A DNA stretch of 34,979 nucleotides from Mailhella sp. GTDB lineage: Bacteria; Desulfobacterota; Desulfovibrionia; Desulfovibrionales; Desulfovibrionaceae. Where the stretch lies: positions 1 to 34,979 of the forward strand of contig JAFQTU010000046.1 of the NCBI GenBank assembly GCA_017408905.1, in the 5' to 3' direction. Positions 25,133 to 33,054 of this stretch are shown in pieces (the first letter of the stretch is position 1; every line of letters begins with the position of its first letter). The notes below the pieces were generated by a model, which ran no database searches, was not told the origin of the DNA, and worked only from the letters and a program-made list of their open reading frames with translations. Made by a program: the position numbers and the translations under genes.

Positions 25133-25170
25133 CGTGATCTCCGCAGACACTCATGGTGTCCTTTGAGACA

Positions 25171-25199
25171 AACATACGGAAGGAATTTTTTTTTATCAA
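25171..25199 (-). promoter_or_regulatory. Sigma-70-type promoter of the leu operon
   Basis: On the minus strand TTGATA (25194-25199), a 17-base spacer starting with eight A, and TATGTT (25171-25176) form a good promoter. Transcription would start near 25164 and give a leader of about 300 bases before leuA. Confidence 0.7.
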
Positions 25200-25200
25200 G

Positions 25201-25242
25201 AAAAAATGCGCCATGCGGCCAAATTTCAGCCGGCACGGCGCA
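25201..25242 (-). terminator. Rho-independent terminator after the aas-like gene
   Basis: On the minus strand TGCGCC (25237-25242) pairs with GGCGCA (25207-25212), with further inner pairing, and six T follow. It starts 15 bp after the aas stop and directly abuts the leu promoter -35. Confidence 0.85.
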
Positions 25243-25256
25243 CAGTATGCCTGTTC

Positions 25257-27443
25257 CTAGCCCTTCTGGGCCATGACCAGTTCCTTGGCCCCGCGGTAGT
25301 CGAACTTGCCGGAACCGAGGAGCGGGGCTTCCTTCACGCAGATGATGCGCTTGGGCGTCCACAGCGGGGAAATGCCGCGGCTGGCGAAGTGGGCCGCAAT
25401 GCGGCTGGTGGTGACGTTCTCGGCCTGGATGACCAGCGCGAGCTGTTCGCCCTTGCGCTCGTCCGGGATGGCCACCACGCCGAGCAGGCTGTCGGGCCAG
25501 ATCTCCTTGAGGGCGTCTTCCACGGCCGCCAGCGAGACCATCTCGCCGCCGATCTTGGCGAAGCGCTTGGCACGGCCACGGATGGACACGAAGCCCTGCT
25601 CGTCGATGTGCACGATGTCGCCGGTATCGTACCAGCCGGAACCGTCGTCTCCCTCGCCGGTCTCGGCATAGGCGGCGGCAAGGTCTTCGTCCACGGGCGG
25701 TTCGAGAACGCCGGGGTTGGCGGCGCGCATATAGCCGAGCATGACATTGTCGCCCTTGACCCAGAGCAGGCCGGTATCCTCTTCGTCGATGCCCGGAACG
25801 GGCGTGATGCGGTATTCAAGGCCGGGGACGACGCGGCCCACGGAAGCGGCCTTGCGGAAGGCGGGCGTGTTCACGGAAATGAGCGGGGCGCATTCGGTAG
25901 CGCCGTAGCCTTCGAAGAGCGAAAGGCCGAACTTCTCTTCCCATATCTTGCGCGTGCCTTCGCGCATCTTTTCCGCGCCGATGATGACAAGGCGGGCATG
26001 GCTGAAGTCGTAGGGGCGGCCATAGCGGGCATAGCCGGCGCAGAAGGTGTCCGTTCCGCAGAGGATGGTGGACTGGCTCTCGTAGAAGAGCTGGGGCACG
26101 ATGCGGTAATGGAGCGGCGAGGGGTAGAGGAAGACGCGCACACCGGCAAGAACGGGCAGGAGCGTGCAGATGCCGAGGCCGAAAGCGTGGAACATGGGCA
26201 GGCAGTTGAACAGCTTGTCGCCTGCGCCGATGGTGAGCAGGCTCAGGGCCTGAAAGCGGTTGGCCGTGATGTTGCGGTGGCTGAGGAGCACGGCCTTGGG
26301 CACGCCTTCCGTGCCGGACGTGAACATGATGGCCGCAGGCCTGTCGGAAGGCGTGGAGGGCGCAAGGCGCAGGCGCGCGGCCAGCATGCCGCCCAGCTTG
26401 TCGCCAAGGGTGAGCTTCTTGGCCACGTCTTCAAGGTATATCATGCGCATACCGGCCTTCTTCAGGGCGTCTTCCAGAGCGCCGAGGTCGGCCAGCTTGA
26501 GGAAGCGGCGGCTCGTGAGCACGGACTTGAGCTGCGTGGTGTGGCAGCAGGAGACCACGGCGGAAGAACCGGCCGTGAAGTTCAGCATGGCAGGCACATG
26601 GCCCTTGGCGTGCAGGGCGAAAAAGGCAACGAGGCCGGGCAGGGAGGTGGGCAGAAGGAAGCCCACGCGCTCCTCATCCTTAAAAAGGCGGTGGAAGGCG
26701 CGGCCCAGCACGGACATCTTGAGCAGAAGGTTGCCGTAGGTGAGCACCTTTCTGTCCTGATCTTCGGCAATGGGGAACTTGCGGCCGCAGCGGGCCACGG
26801 TGTCCATGAGCATCTGCACCATGTTGCGGTTGTCCATGGTGGTGCGGTATTCCATCTCCGTCATGGTGGAGTAGAGCTGGACGCTCATCATGCGGCGGCG
26901 TTCGCGGGCGGACAGACCTTCGGGAAGCTCGATCTTCTGCGGAGCGTTGAGCGTGACCGTGACGCGCGGGAACCAGCGGCGGCGCACCTTATGGCGCAGG
27001 TAGGAGAAGATGGAGAGGGCCGCGCCGTCGATGCGCGCAGGCAGGAGCGTGGCCCCGGCCTTTTCCGCCATGAGGCCGGCGGCTTCCAGCGCCTTGGTGT
27101 AGCTCTTATCGTTGGCAAGGCGGCCGCTGTGGAACATCATGCAGCGCTTGTGCTCCACAAGGGCGCGGATAAGGTTGGCCGTGGCCGCCGGGCTGGAATA
27201 GTCGATGAACACCGTATCGGTGAGCGAGCAGACGGGGCGCATCCACCATTTGTGCTCGTAGGCCTTGTCGGCCAGCAGGGTAACGCGGTGCGGAAGCACG
27301 GCGGCGATGAGCAGGGGGTCGATGATGGAACCGGGATTATGCAGGATAAGCGTGCGCTCTCCGGCAGCCTCGTAATTCTCGCGGCCGCGCAGTTCGACAC
27401 GGTAGAAAAGCTTCAGAAGGGAACGGACGATAGGACCGAGCAT
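25257..27443 (-). CDS. aas: Aas-type bifunctional acyltransferase / acyl-ACP synthetase with degenerate acyltransferase motifs
   Basis: E. coli Aas reacylates lysophosphatidylethanolamine at the inner membrane and activates fatty acids onto acyl carrier protein. This 728-residue protein (E. coli 719) has the same layout: acyltransferase domain about 1-200, AMP-binding domain about 210-728. The synthetase half looks intact: MFTSGTEGVPKAVLLSH, FLYPSPLHYRIVPQLFY, LFEGYGATECAP, GWYDTGDIV, GRAKRFAKIGGEMVSL and LLGSGKFDYR. In the acyltransferase half the catalytic NHxSFID block reads NPGSIID (His replaced by Pro37, Asp42 kept), and FPEGR reads FHSGR (104-108). Lysolipid acylation may therefore be lost or altered. 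GAGGAG precedes ATG 27443. It ends with TAG. Confidence 0.88.
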   Translation of the reverse strand: MLGPIVRSLLKLFYRVELRGRENYEAAGERTLILHNPGSIIDPLLIAAVLPHRVTLLADKAYEHKWWMRPVCSLTDTVFIDYSSPAATANLIRALVEHKRCMMFHSGRLANDKSYTKALEAAGLMAEKAGATLLPARIDGAALSIFSYLRHKVRRRWFPRVTVTLNAPQKIELPEGLSARERRRMMSVQLYSTMTEMEYRTTMDNRNMVQMLMDTVARCGRKFPIAEDQDRKVLTYGNLLLKMSVLGRAFHRLFKDEERVGFLLPTSLPGLVAFFALHAKGHVPAMLNFTAGSSAVVSCCHTTQLKSVLTSRRFLKLADLGALEDALKKAGMRMIYLEDVAKKLTLGDKLGGMLAARLRLAPSTPSDRPAAIMFTSGTEGVPKAVLLSHRNITANRFQALSLLTIGAGDKLFNCLPMFHAFGLGICTLLPVLAGVRVFLYPSPLHYRIVPQLFYESQSTILCGTDTFCAGYARYGRPYDFSHARLVIIGAEKMREGTRKIWEEKFGLSLFEGYGATECAPLISVNTPAFRKAASVGRVVPGLEYRITPVPGIDEEDTGLLWVKGDNVMLGYMRAANPGVLEPPVDEDLAAAYAETGEGDDGSGWYDTGDIVHIDEQGFVSIRGRAKRFAKIGGEMVSLAAVEDALKEIWPDSLLGVVAIPDERKGEQLALVIQAENVTTSRIAAHFASRGISPLWTPKRIICVKEAPLLGSGKFDYRGAKELVMAQKG

Positions 27444-27622
27444 ACGGACTCCTCAAAAATACCGTTTAATAACGGATAAGGTCATTTCCCTATCATGCCC
27501 AAACATCGCCGCTTTGTCGAGCAAAAGCGCGCCCCCTTTCCAAGGTGGAAGGCCGCAGTTCTCATGCGCGGACCTCTTCCGCAACCTTGCGAAGCCTTGT
27601 TAAATGTGCTAACCGATGCGTC

Positions 27623-28294
27623 ATGTTCGATCAAAGCATCTCCGAAAGCATCTCCCGCCTTGTCGTGGCCTTCGTGCCCGTCCTGCTCGGCATCATCCTG
27701 CATGAAGTCGCGCATGGCTGGGTCGCGCTCAAGCGCGGCGACCCTACGGCGTGGATGCTGGGCCGCCTTACCCTGAACCCCGTGCCGCATATCGACCCTA
27801 TGGGCATGGGTATGTTCGCCTTCACGGCCCTGTTCACGCCCTTCGTCTTCGGCTGGGCCAAGCCTGTTCCCGTGAATGCGCGCTATTTCCGCAATCCAAG
27901 GAAGGATATGCTCCTTGTCTCAGCGGCCGGGCCGCTGACCAATATCGCGCTCGCCCTGCTCTTCGGGCTGGCCTTGAAGCTGCTCATCACCTTCGCCCCG
28001 CACGACTTCCTCATCGGCAGCCCCGTGGGCAAGTATTTTCTGGAGATGTTCCAGATCGGCGTCATCGCCAATTTCTCGCTGGCCTTCGTGAACCTCATCC
28101 CCCTGCCCCCGCTGGACGGCGGGCATATCCTCGAAGGCCTTCTCCCCCGCCGCCTCGCCTATGCATGGAACGGCATAGGGCGCTACGGCTTCCTCATCCT
28201 CGTTGTCCTTCTTGCCAGCGGAATGCTCAGTTCCGTGCTCACGCCGCTCATCCGCTGGTCGTGGAACAGCACCCTCCTGCTGTTCGGCATCTGA
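27623..28294 (+). CDS. Site-2-protease-like (M50 family) membrane metalloprotease
   Basis: This 223-residue inner-membrane protein of the short M50 class cleaves or handles substrates within the membrane. The zinc motif HEVAH (His27, Glu28, His31) lies in the first helix, LLGIILHEVAHGWVAL. The third ligand is expected in NLIPLPPLDGGHIL, with Asp in LDGGH. AAGPLTNIALALLFG and about five hydrophobic segments fit the family. It lacks the PDZ domain of RseP. ATG 27623 is chosen because the sequence from it matches the family start; no strong ribosome binding site is seen, so the start is less certain. trpS follows 34 bp downstream and may be cotranscribed. Its substrate is unknown. Confidence 0.85.
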   Translation: MFDQSISESISRLVVAFVPVLLGIILHEVAHGWVALKRGDPTAWMLGRLTLNPVPHIDPMGMGMFAFTALFTPFVFGWAKPVPVNARYFRNPRKDMLLVSAAGPLTNIALALLFGLALKLLITFAPHDFLIGSPVGKYFLEMFQIGVIANFSLAFVNLIPLPPLDGGHILEGLLPRRLAYAWNGIGRYGFLILVVLLASGMLSSVLTPLIRWSWNSTLLLFGI

Positions 28295-28328
28295 TTTCCC
28301 CTTACCATACCACATTCAGGAGAACGCC

Positions 28329-29321
28329 ATGACGGCGAACAACCGCACTGTTTCGGGCATGCGCCCCACCGGCCCCCTGCATATCGGCCACTATTTCGGC
28401 GCCCTCAAGAACTGGATCGATATGCAGAACGACTACGAAGCCTTCTTCTTCGTGGCCGACTGGCATGCCCTCACCAGCAACTATGCCGACACCTCCAAGC
28501 TGCCCCAGTACGTGCGCGACATGGTGGTGGACTGGATGAGCGCCGGGCTCGACCCGGAAAAATGCGCCATCTACCGCCAGTCCGATATCCGCGAGACCGC
28601 CGAACTGCACCTTCTGCTCTCCATGATCACGCCCCTCGGCTGGCTGGAACGCTGCCCCACCTACAAGGAACAGCAGCAGCAGATCACCGACAAGGACCTC
28701 GGCAACTACGGCTTCCTCGGCTACCCCGTGCTCATGACGGCCGACATCATCCAGCACCGCCCCCGCTGGGTCCCCGTGGGTCAGGACCAGCAGCCCCACC
28801 TCGAGCTCGCCCGTGAAATAGTACGCCGCTTCAACGGCATGTACGACACGCAGGTCTTCCCCGAACCCGAGGCCCGCCTCACCCCCGCCGCCAAGTGCCC
28901 CGGCCTCGACGGCCGCAAGATGTCCAAGAGCTACGGCAACGGCATCTTCCTTCAGGATACGCTGGAAGACCTCACGCCGAAGGTCAAGACCATGTTCACC
29001 GACCCTGCCCGCCTGCGCAAGAGCGACCCGGGCAACCCCGACGTGTGCAACCTCTTCCCCTACCACAAGCTCCTTGCCAGCCCTGAAGTGCAGGCCGAAG
29101 TGCGCGAAGGCTGCACCGGCGCCACCATGGGCTGCGTGAACTGCAAGAAGATGTTCCTGCAGAACCTCCAGAACTTCCTCGAGCCCCTGCACGAACGCCG
29201 CGCCGCCATCCTTGCCAAGCCCGGCCTTGTGGACGAAGTGCTGGCCGCCGGCCGCGAACGCGCCGCCAAGTCCGTGAAGGAGACCATGGAGCTGGTGCGC
29301 GCCGCCATGCACATGGACTAA
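28329..29321 (+). CDS. trpS: Tryptophanyl-tRNA synthetase
   Basis: TrpRS attaches tryptophan to its tRNA. The 330-residue class I synthetase has the HIGH motif in TGPLHIGHYFG (18-21), DWHALTSNY, QSDIRE, VPVGQDQQPHLEL and KMSKS (197-201) in DGRKMSKSYGN. Length fits the bacterial enzyme (E. coli 334). AGGAGAAC precedes ATG 28329. The frame extends upstream into the M50 gene but lacks family similarity there. No trp leader or T-box is visible. A terminator follows. CVNCKKMF near the C-terminus gives a pair of cysteines seen in many bacterial TrpRS. Confidence 0.95.
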   Translation: MTANNRTVSGMRPTGPLHIGHYFGALKNWIDMQNDYEAFFFVADWHALTSNYADTSKLPQYVRDMVVDWMSAGLDPEKCAIYRQSDIRETAELHLLLSMITPLGWLERCPTYKEQQQQITDKDLGNYGFLGYPVLMTADIIQHRPRWVPVGQDQQPHLELAREIVRRFNGMYDTQVFPEPEARLTPAAKCPGLDGRKMSKSYGNGIFLQDTLEDLTPKVKTMFTDPARLRKSDPGNPDVCNLFPYHKLLASPEVQAEVREGCTGATMGCVNCKKMFLQNLQNFLEPLHERRAAILAKPGLVDEVLAAGRERAAKSVKETMELVRAAMHMD

Positions 29322-29344
29322 GCATTCCTGCATAGCCAGACCGG

Positions 29345-29377
29345 AACGGAGAGGGATTTCCTTCTCCGTTTTTTTAT
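29345..29377 (+). terminator. Rho-independent terminator after trpS
   Basis: AACGGAGA (29345-29352) pairs with TCTCCGTT (29363-29370), followed by a run of T. It lies about 25 bp after the trpS stop. Confidence 0.88.
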
Positions 29378-29484
29378 CCTCGGGAAGTGCCGCCCCTGTC
29401 TTATCCGTATTTTGATAGTTCTTTCCTTTGCTTTCCTTCTGATGTAGGCTAGTTCCTTGCGAACTGAACCAAAAGAGGGAAGCC

Positions 29485-30624
29485 ATGCAGGCCTCATTCG
29501 ACATACGACGCGAGCAGGCGGCGCTCGTCATCACCGCTTCGGGGAGCTGGGAACGCGCCAGCCTCTCGGGTTCCGGCGTCTCCGCCGCCCCGCTCATGGA
29601 CGCGTCCCTTGCCGCGCTGGAAGGGCCGGGCCTTGCGGAAGTGCGCTTCTGTGCCCCCGCCCTCGAAAGCTGGGACAGCCTCCTCCTCGCCGCCTTCAAC
29701 GCCGTGGCCCGCGAAGCCGCCAGGCGCGGCCTTGCCGTGGACGCCCGCGCCCTGCCCGACGGCATGGCCCCCATGCTGGACATGGCCCTTGCCGTGCCGC
29801 CCAGCGATCAGGCGCGCACCCAGCACGACGAGAGCTTCCTCGAAAGCCTTGGCGGCAAAGTCCTCGCCCTGCCCGGCATCAGCCGCGACGTGCTGGAATT
29901 CCTTGGCGAAGTCACGCAGAGCCTCCTGCGCTTCGCCAGAGGTCGGGCCTCCTTCAGCCGCCGCGACCTCTGGAACGTGTTCCGGGAATGCGGGGTGGAC
30001 GCCCTGCCCATCGTCACCCTCACCAGCCTCCTGCTCGGCCTCATCCTCGCCTTTGTCAGCTCCATGCAGCTCAAGCTCTTCGGGGCGGAGATCTACGTTG
30101 CCTCGCTGGTGGGCGTGTCCATGGTGCGCGTCATGGGCCCTGTGCTCACGGGCATAGTGCTGGCGGGCCGCACCGGCGCTTCCTTCGCCGCCGTCATCGG
30201 CAGTATGCAGGTGAACGAGGAAGTGGACGCCCTCACCGGCTTCGGCATCTCGCCTATGGACTTCCTCGTCCTGCCGCGCCTGCTCGGCCTTGCCGTCATG
30301 ACGCCCCTGCTCACCCTCTATTCCAATATCGCGGGCATCGCGGGCGGCTTCCTCGTGGGCGTGCTCATGCTGGGCATCACCCCGGCGGCCTACGTGGCCA
30401 ACACCCTGAGCCTCATGCAGATGAGCTACGTGTGGATAGGCCTGCTCCACGCCTTCGTCTTCGGCATCCTCATCGCGCTCTGCGGCTGCTATCAGGGCAT
30501 ACGGAGCGGCCGCAACGCCTCGGCCGTGGGCCGCGCCACCACCTCCGCCGTGGTCAACTCCATCGTGGGCATCATCGTGGCCACGTCCGTCATCACCATA
30601 ATCTTCACGGTGGTGGACCTATGA
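29485..30624 (+). CDS. mlaE: MlaE-type phospholipid-transport permease with N-terminal STAS-like domain
   Basis: MlaE is the inner-membrane permease of the Mla system, which moves phospholipids between inner and outer membrane. The 379-residue protein has a cytoplasmic N-terminal region (about 1-115) that reads like a STAS domain, with LESWDSLLLAAFNAVAREA. The MlaE fold follows (about 160-379) with LLGLILAFVSSMQL, LVGVSMVRVMGPVLTGIVLA, GRTGASFAAVIGSMQVNEEV and five to six helices. In E. coli the STAS protein MlaB is separate; here it appears fused. GAGGGAAG precedes ATG 29485. Its TGA overlaps the ATPase ATG (ATGA), giving translational coupling. Confidence 0.9.
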   Translation: MQASFDIRREQAALVITASGSWERASLSGSGVSAAPLMDASLAALEGPGLAEVRFCAPALESWDSLLLAAFNAVAREAARRGLAVDARALPDGMAPMLDMALAVPPSDQARTQHDESFLESLGGKVLALPGISRDVLEFLGEVTQSLLRFARGRASFSRRDLWNVFRECGVDALPIVTLTSLLLGLILAFVSSMQLKLFGAEIYVASLVGVSMVRVMGPVLTGIVLAGRTGASFAAVIGSMQVNEEVDALTGFGISPMDFLVLPRLLGLAVMTPLLTLYSNIAGIAGGFLVGVLMLGITPAAYVANTLSLMQMSYVWIGLLHAFVFGILIALCGCYQGIRSGRNASAVGRATTSAVVNSIVGIIVATSVITIIFTVVDL

Positions 30625-31418
30625 TACGCCGACAAAGCCCCCTCATCTCCGAGCCTTCGCAGGCCGCCGTGCGCGCCGACGGCGTGACCGTGGCCTACGG
30701 TTCGCGCGTCATCCAGAGCGGCCTCAGCTTCACCATCCAAAAGGGCGACATCTTTGTCATCATGGGCGGTTCGGGCTGCGGCAAAAGCTCGCTCCTGCGC
30801 GTGCTCATGGGCCTGACGCCCCCGGCCAAGGGCACGGTATGGTATGGCGAAAAGGACTTCTGGGGCGCACCTGCCGCCGAAAGGGAAGCCGTGATGCGCC
30901 GCACCGGCGTCATGTTCCAGAGCGGTGCGCTCTGGACGTCTCGCACGCTGGCCGAGAACGTGGCCCTGCCCCTTGAATACTACACCGACCTTTCCCCGCG
31001 CGACATCCGCGAACTGGCCTCGCTCAAGCTTTCCCTCGTGGGCCTTGCGGGCTTCGAGGACTTCTACCCCTCCGAGATAAGCGGCGGCATGAAGAAGCGC
31101 GCAGGCCTTGCCCGCGCCCTAGCCCTCGACCCCGACGTGGTGTACTTCGACGAGCCTTCCGCCGGGCTCGACCCGGTGAGCGCCGCCCGCCTTGACGAGC
31201 TCATCCTCCAGCTCCGCGACACGCTGGGCATGACAGTCGTGGTGGTCACGCACGAACTGGCCAGCATCTTTGCCATTGCGAACAATTCCGTCTTCCTCGA
31301 TGCCAAGACGAAAACCATGATAGCCAGCGGCGACCCGCACGAACTGCTCCTGCACGGGCCGGACGACGTCGTGGAATTCCTTACGCGCGGCAAGGGCCGC
31401 GACAGCGGAGATATCTGA
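30621..31418 (+). CDS. mlaF: MlaF-type ABC transporter ATPase
   Basis: MlaF hydrolyses ATP to drive phospholipid movement through MlaE and MlaD. The 265-residue protein has Walker A GGSGCGKSS (49-57), the Q-loop in VMFQSGALW, signature ISGGMKKR (153-160), Walker B VVYFDEPSAGLDP (173-185) and the H-loop VVTHELAS. The sequence GALWTSRTLAENVALPL is typical of Mla/Mce ATPases. ATG 30621 overlaps the mlaE stop by four bases, and its own TGA overlaps the next ATG by one base. A much longer frame reaching back to 29457 is a shadow of mlaE in its first half. Confidence 0.94.
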   Translation: MIRRQSPLISEPSQAAVRADGVTVAYGSRVIQSGLSFTIQKGDIFVIMGGSGCGKSSLLRVLMGLTPPAKGTVWYGEKDFWGAPAAEREAVMRRTGVMFQSGALWTSRTLAENVALPLEYYTDLSPRDIRELASLKLSLVGLAGFEDFYPSEISGGMKKRAGLARALALDPDVVYFDEPSAGLDPVSAARLDELILQLRDTLGMTVVVVTHELASIFAIANNSVFLDAKTKTMIASGDPHELLLHGPDDVVEFLTRGKGRDSGDI

Positions 31419-32440
31419 TGACTGAACGCAGTACCAAAACCTTCATCGGCGCCTTCGTGCTGGGGGCTCTGGCCCTGCTCGTGGCCTTCATCCTGCTCCT
31501 CGGCTCCGGCTCGCTGGGCGCGAAGAACCCCACCTTCGTCCTCTATTTCAACACCTCGCTCAAGGGGCTCAGTCAGGGTTCGCCGGTGTATTTCAAGGGC
31601 ATACGCATCGGCAAGGTGAACTCCATCCAGATACGCCCCCAGCTCAACGGCCTGCGCTTCCAGACGCCCGTAGTCATCGAGATAGAGCGCAACACCGCCA
31701 CCATACTCCTCGAAGGCGGCAGGGAAGGCGAATTCTTCGAGAACCCCGAAGCCCTGTACCGCCTCATCGTGGACGGCCTGCGCGCCAAGCTCGGCATCAC
31801 CAGCATCCTTACCGGCCAGCTCTGCGTGGAGCTGGACATCCTGAAGAACGCCGAGCCGGTGAACCTTGCCCAGCTCCACCCGTACAAGGGCTCGCCGGAG
31901 ATACCCACCCAGCTCTCCTCCCTCGACGCCGCCCTGAACACGCTGGAAGACATGCCGGTGCAGGAAATCGTGTACGACGTGATGGAAAGCATAAAGAGCA
32001 TGAGCACGCAGTTCCAGAACGTCGATCTGGCCGGGCTGGTGGACAGCCTGAAGGCCACCAGCAACGCCATCCGCACGCAGGTCATGGGCCTCGGCTCGCT
32101 GAAAGACCATGCGGACAGGACGCTCGACGCCTATGCCGTGCTGGCCGGTTCCGTGCAGAAGGACTTCAACCATACCATGCGCCGCATGAACACCACGCTG
32201 GACAGCGTACAGCGCATGAGCGCCGACACCTCGAACGCCATGAACGAGGCCCGGAGCGCCATGAACGAAGTGAAGCATACGGCGAAGTCCGCCGGGGAAT
32301 TCTTCAGCGAAGATTCCGCCCCGGTGCTGGAATTCAGCCAGACCATGCTTTCCCTGCGCAAAGCGGCGCAGTCCCTTTCCGACCTTGCCACCCTTCTTGA
32401 GATCAAACCCAACTCGCTCATCTTCGGCAGGAGCAACTGA
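31418..32440 (+). CDS. mlaD: MlaD-type MCE-domain lipid-transport protein
   Basis: MCE proteins form rings that carry lipids across the periplasm from the permease. The 340-residue protein has a single N-terminal transmembrane helix (about 10-30) and one MCE domain (about 37-115) with YFNTSLKGLSQGSPVYFKGI and RIGKVNSIQI. A long helical C-terminal region (about 150-310) follows, rich in Ala, Met and Ser, in keeping with PqiB/YebT-like or longer Mce proteins that extend as a tube. E. coli MlaD is much shorter (183 residues). Overlapping stop and start codons couple it to both neighbours. Confidence 0.9.
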   Translation: MTERSTKTFIGAFVLGALALLVAFILLLGSGSLGAKNPTFVLYFNTSLKGLSQGSPVYFKGIRIGKVNSIQIRPQLNGLRFQTPVVIEIERNTATILLEGGREGEFFENPEALYRLIVDGLRAKLGITSILTGQLCVELDILKNAEPVNLAQLHPYKGSPEIPTQLSSLDAALNTLEDMPVQEIVYDVMESIKSMSTQFQNVDLAGLVDSLKATSNAIRTQVMGLGSLKDHADRTLDAYAVLAGSVQKDFNHTMRRMNTTLDSVQRMSADTSNAMNEARSAMNEVKHTAKSAGEFFSEDSAPVLEFSQTMLSLRKAAQSLSDLATLLEIKPNSLIFGRSN

Positions 32441-33003
32441 TGAAACGCCTCGCTGTCCTCGCCCTCGCCGCCCTGCTTTCCGGCTGTTCCTTCTCCCTTC
32501 CCTTCAGCGGCCCCACGCAGGAAGTGCAGTACTACGTGCTTGGTGCGCCCTCTTCCCCCGCCAAGGCGCTCACCGCCCCGCGCATCGGCGTCATGCCCGT
32601 TTCCATGCCCGGCTATCTCAGCCGCCCCCAGCTCGTCATCCGTGAGGCCGACGGCGTGAACATCCGCGTGCTCGATTTCGACCGCTGGGGCGAAGAACTC
32701 GGCATCGGCGTGTCCCGCGTGCTCTGCGACGCACTGGCCGCCGAGGGCGTCTCCGCCGTGCCGCTCCGCACCGGCACGCAGGTGGACGCCAAGCTCATGC
32801 TGGACATCCGCCGCCTCGACGGCGCTCCCGGCAGGGACGTGACGCTCGACGCCGTGTGGACGGTGCAGAAGGGCAAGGCCGTCTTCCGCAGCGGCCATGT
32901 AGTGAAGAGCCTCGAAAGCGGAAAGGAACTCGCCGACATGGTGGAGGCCCAGTCCTCCCTGATACGCGTCCTCGCCGCGGACATCGCCCGCGCCATCAAG
33001 TGA
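32440..33003 (+). CDS. ABC-type transport auxiliary lipoprotein (PqiC-like)
   Basis: This 187-residue predicted lipoprotein has lipobox LLSGC (Cys16) right after a short signal. The mature part contains YYVLGAPSSP, PRIGVMPVSMPGYLSRPQLV and FDRWGEEL, the pattern of PqiC/ABC-auxiliary lipoproteins found with MCE systems. There it is thought to sit at the outer membrane and receive the lipid tunnel. Its ATG overlaps the mlaD stop by one base, making it the fourth gene of the mla-type operon. E. coli Mla lacks this protein and Pqi has it, so this operon combines both types. A terminator follows. Confidence 0.85.
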   Translation: MKRLAVLALAALLSGCSFSLPFSGPTQEVQYYVLGAPSSPAKALTAPRIGVMPVSMPGYLSRPQLVIREADGVNIRVLDFDRWGEELGIGVSRVLCDALAAEGVSAVPLRTGTQVDAKLMLDIRRLDGAPGRDVTLDAVWTVQKGKAVFRSGHVVKSLESGKELADMVEAQSSLIRVLAADIARAIK

Positions 33004-33019
33004 CCTGACGCGTTCTCTT

Positions 33020-33050
33020 AAAAAAAGGCCCGGTCATGCCGGGCTTTTCC
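33020..33050. terminator. Bidirectional terminator between the mla operon and the amidohydrolase gene
   Basis: GCCCGG (33028-33033) pairs with CCGGGC (33039-33044). A run of A lies before it and TTTT after it, so it can stop transcription from both converging genes. Confidence 0.8.
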
Positions 33051-33054
33051 TGTT

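Noticed and set aside
24996..25154. The 52-residue overlapping frame as the main leu leader peptide
   Set aside because: It has a good ribosome binding site but few Leu codons; the frame from 25132 fits leucine attenuation better. It is mentioned as an alternative only.
29457..30620. N-terminal extension of the mlaF frame through the mlaE region
   Set aside because: The first half is a shadow of mlaE, rich in Arg/Pro/Ala; mlaF similarity starts only at 30621, where the stop-start overlap lies.
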